The notes under the pieces were generated by a model, which made no database searches, was not told the DNA's origin, and was given only the letters and a program-made list of their open reading frames with translations. A program made the translations under genes and the position numbers. This document shows positions 6,232 to 6,367 of a stretch of DNA of 6,367 nt, one piece after another. The stretch is from Stagnihabitans sp043721775 (GTDB taxonomy: Bacteria; Pseudomonadota; Alphaproteobacteria; Rhodobacterales; Rhodobacteraceae), in the NCBI GenBank assembly GCA_043721775.1, contig JAYSQA010000380.1, positions 1 to 6,367 of the forward strand. Reading direction: 5' to 3'. Numbering within the stretch: position 1 is the stretch's first letter; the number at the start of each line of letters is the position of its first letter.

Positions 6232-6366
6232 TTACAATGACGCCATGGGAGGAGTTGAGAATGAATACATGTCACATCCCGGAAGGTGATATGGCTGTTT
6301 CCTGAACAATTCCGGCTTCAGTTTGTGCCAGTCCTTCATCGCCTGCAAGGGTGTCTTGCTGCCCAG
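6232..6366 (-). CDS. Partial IS481/IS3-family transposase (C-terminal end), read through into host DNA
   Basis: The minus-strand frame entering from the right edge encodes 44 residues and then TAA at 6234-6232. The first 32 residues contain TPLQAMKDWHKLKPELF and KQPYHLPGCD, which I recognise as the C-terminal tail of integrase-core (DDE, rve-type) transposases of the IS481/IS3 kind. The last 12 residues (MYSFSTPPMASL) have no family character and are encoded by, or just across, the junction with host DNA, so the stop codon is supplied by the flanking sequence. The DDE catalytic core is beyond the window, so activity cannot be judged. Confidence 0.75.
   Translation of the reverse strand: MGSKTPLQAMKDWHKLKPELFRKQPYHLPGCDMYSFSTPPMASL
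6247..6269 (+). pseudogene. 5' end of a divergent gene, cut off after three codons by an insertion sequence
   Basis: A near-perfect Shine-Dalgarno GGGAGGAG (6247-6254) sits six bases before an ATG at 6261, but the reading frame (M N T, then residues encoded by IS sequence) stops at 6303-6305. The IS end at about 6270 follows immediately after ATG AAT ACA. The simplest reading is that a plus-strand gene divergent from the operon began here and was split by the insertion, with the rest beyond the right edge of the window. The lost gene could encode a transporter, kinase or regulator of the same pathway, but nothing of its product is visible. Confidence 0.55.
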
Positions 6367-6367
6367 G
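6270..6367 (-). mobile_element. End of an insertion sequence (IS481/IS3-like), continuing past the window edge
   Basis: From 6270 the plus strand reads TGTCACATCCCGG, a TGT-starting end as is usual in IS3/IS481-type elements. Internal to it, on the minus strand, lies the C-terminal coding sequence of an integrase-type transposase. The boundary is placed at 6270 because recognisable transposase homology ends at the GCD codons there and the adjacent DNA looks like a host gene start. The other end and the target duplication are outside the window, so the boundary is uncertain by a few bases. Confidence 0.65.

Noticed and set aside
6054..6275. Minus-strand open frame (73 codons) upstream of the operon
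   Set aside because: It spans the IS junction, the palindrome and the promoter region, has Cys/Phe-rich random composition and lacks a convincing ribosome binding site.

Overview
The window looks like part of an alphaproteobacterial chromosome or large plasmid, most likely from a Rhodobacteraceae/roseobacter-type organism. The reasons are the moderately high GC content, GC-rich third codon positions, the tightly packed operon and the style of the E2 lipoyl domains. This taxonomic call is inferred from general sequence character, not from a marker gene.

Almost the whole window (6000 down to 28) is one five-gene operon on the minus strand. In transcription order it holds: a DXR-like/homoserine-dehydrogenase-like oxidoreductase with a C-terminal SAF domain (COG4091, the family of the Brucella DRL enzyme); the E1-alpha and E1-beta subunits of an acetoin-dehydrogenase-type thiamine-diphosphate complex; an unusual E2 with two lipoyl domains, an E3-binding domain and an alpha/beta-hydrolase domain; and a SorC/DeoR-family sugar-responsive regulator. 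Gaps are 2, 2, 3 and about 20 nt, so the genes are almost certainly co-transcribed and probably translationally coupled. No E3 (dihydrolipoamide dehydrogenase), kinase or transporter is in the window.

The gene combination suggests a catabolic route that I do not know to be described. The DRL family can interconvert 1-deoxy-D-xylulose 5-phosphate (DXP) and 2-C-methyl-D-erythritol 4-phosphate (MEP). DXP is an alpha-hydroxy methyl ketone, like acetoin. An acetoin-dehydrogenase-type complex could therefore cleave it oxidatively to acetyl-CoA and glyceraldehyde 3-phosphate. Run as MEP -> DXP -> acetyl-CoA + GAP, the operon would degrade 2-C-methylerythritol (phosphate), with the SorC protein sensing a sugar phosphate. 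This is a hypothesis from gene content.

The region 6001-6269 is a divergent regulatory region. It carries a good ribosome binding site and a candidate promoter for the operon, overlapped by an imperfect inverted repeat that could be the SorC operator. On the other strand it carries a TTGACA-type -35, a 12-bp tandem repeat, a perfect 8+1+8 palindrome, and a strong Shine-Dalgarno plus ATG at 6261. That plus-strand gene appears to be cut off after three codons by an insertion sequence whose end lies at about 6270. The IS transposase C-terminus (IS481/IS3-like integrase) runs in from the right edge on the minus strand. The first 27 bases of the window may be the edge of another element, but this is weak.
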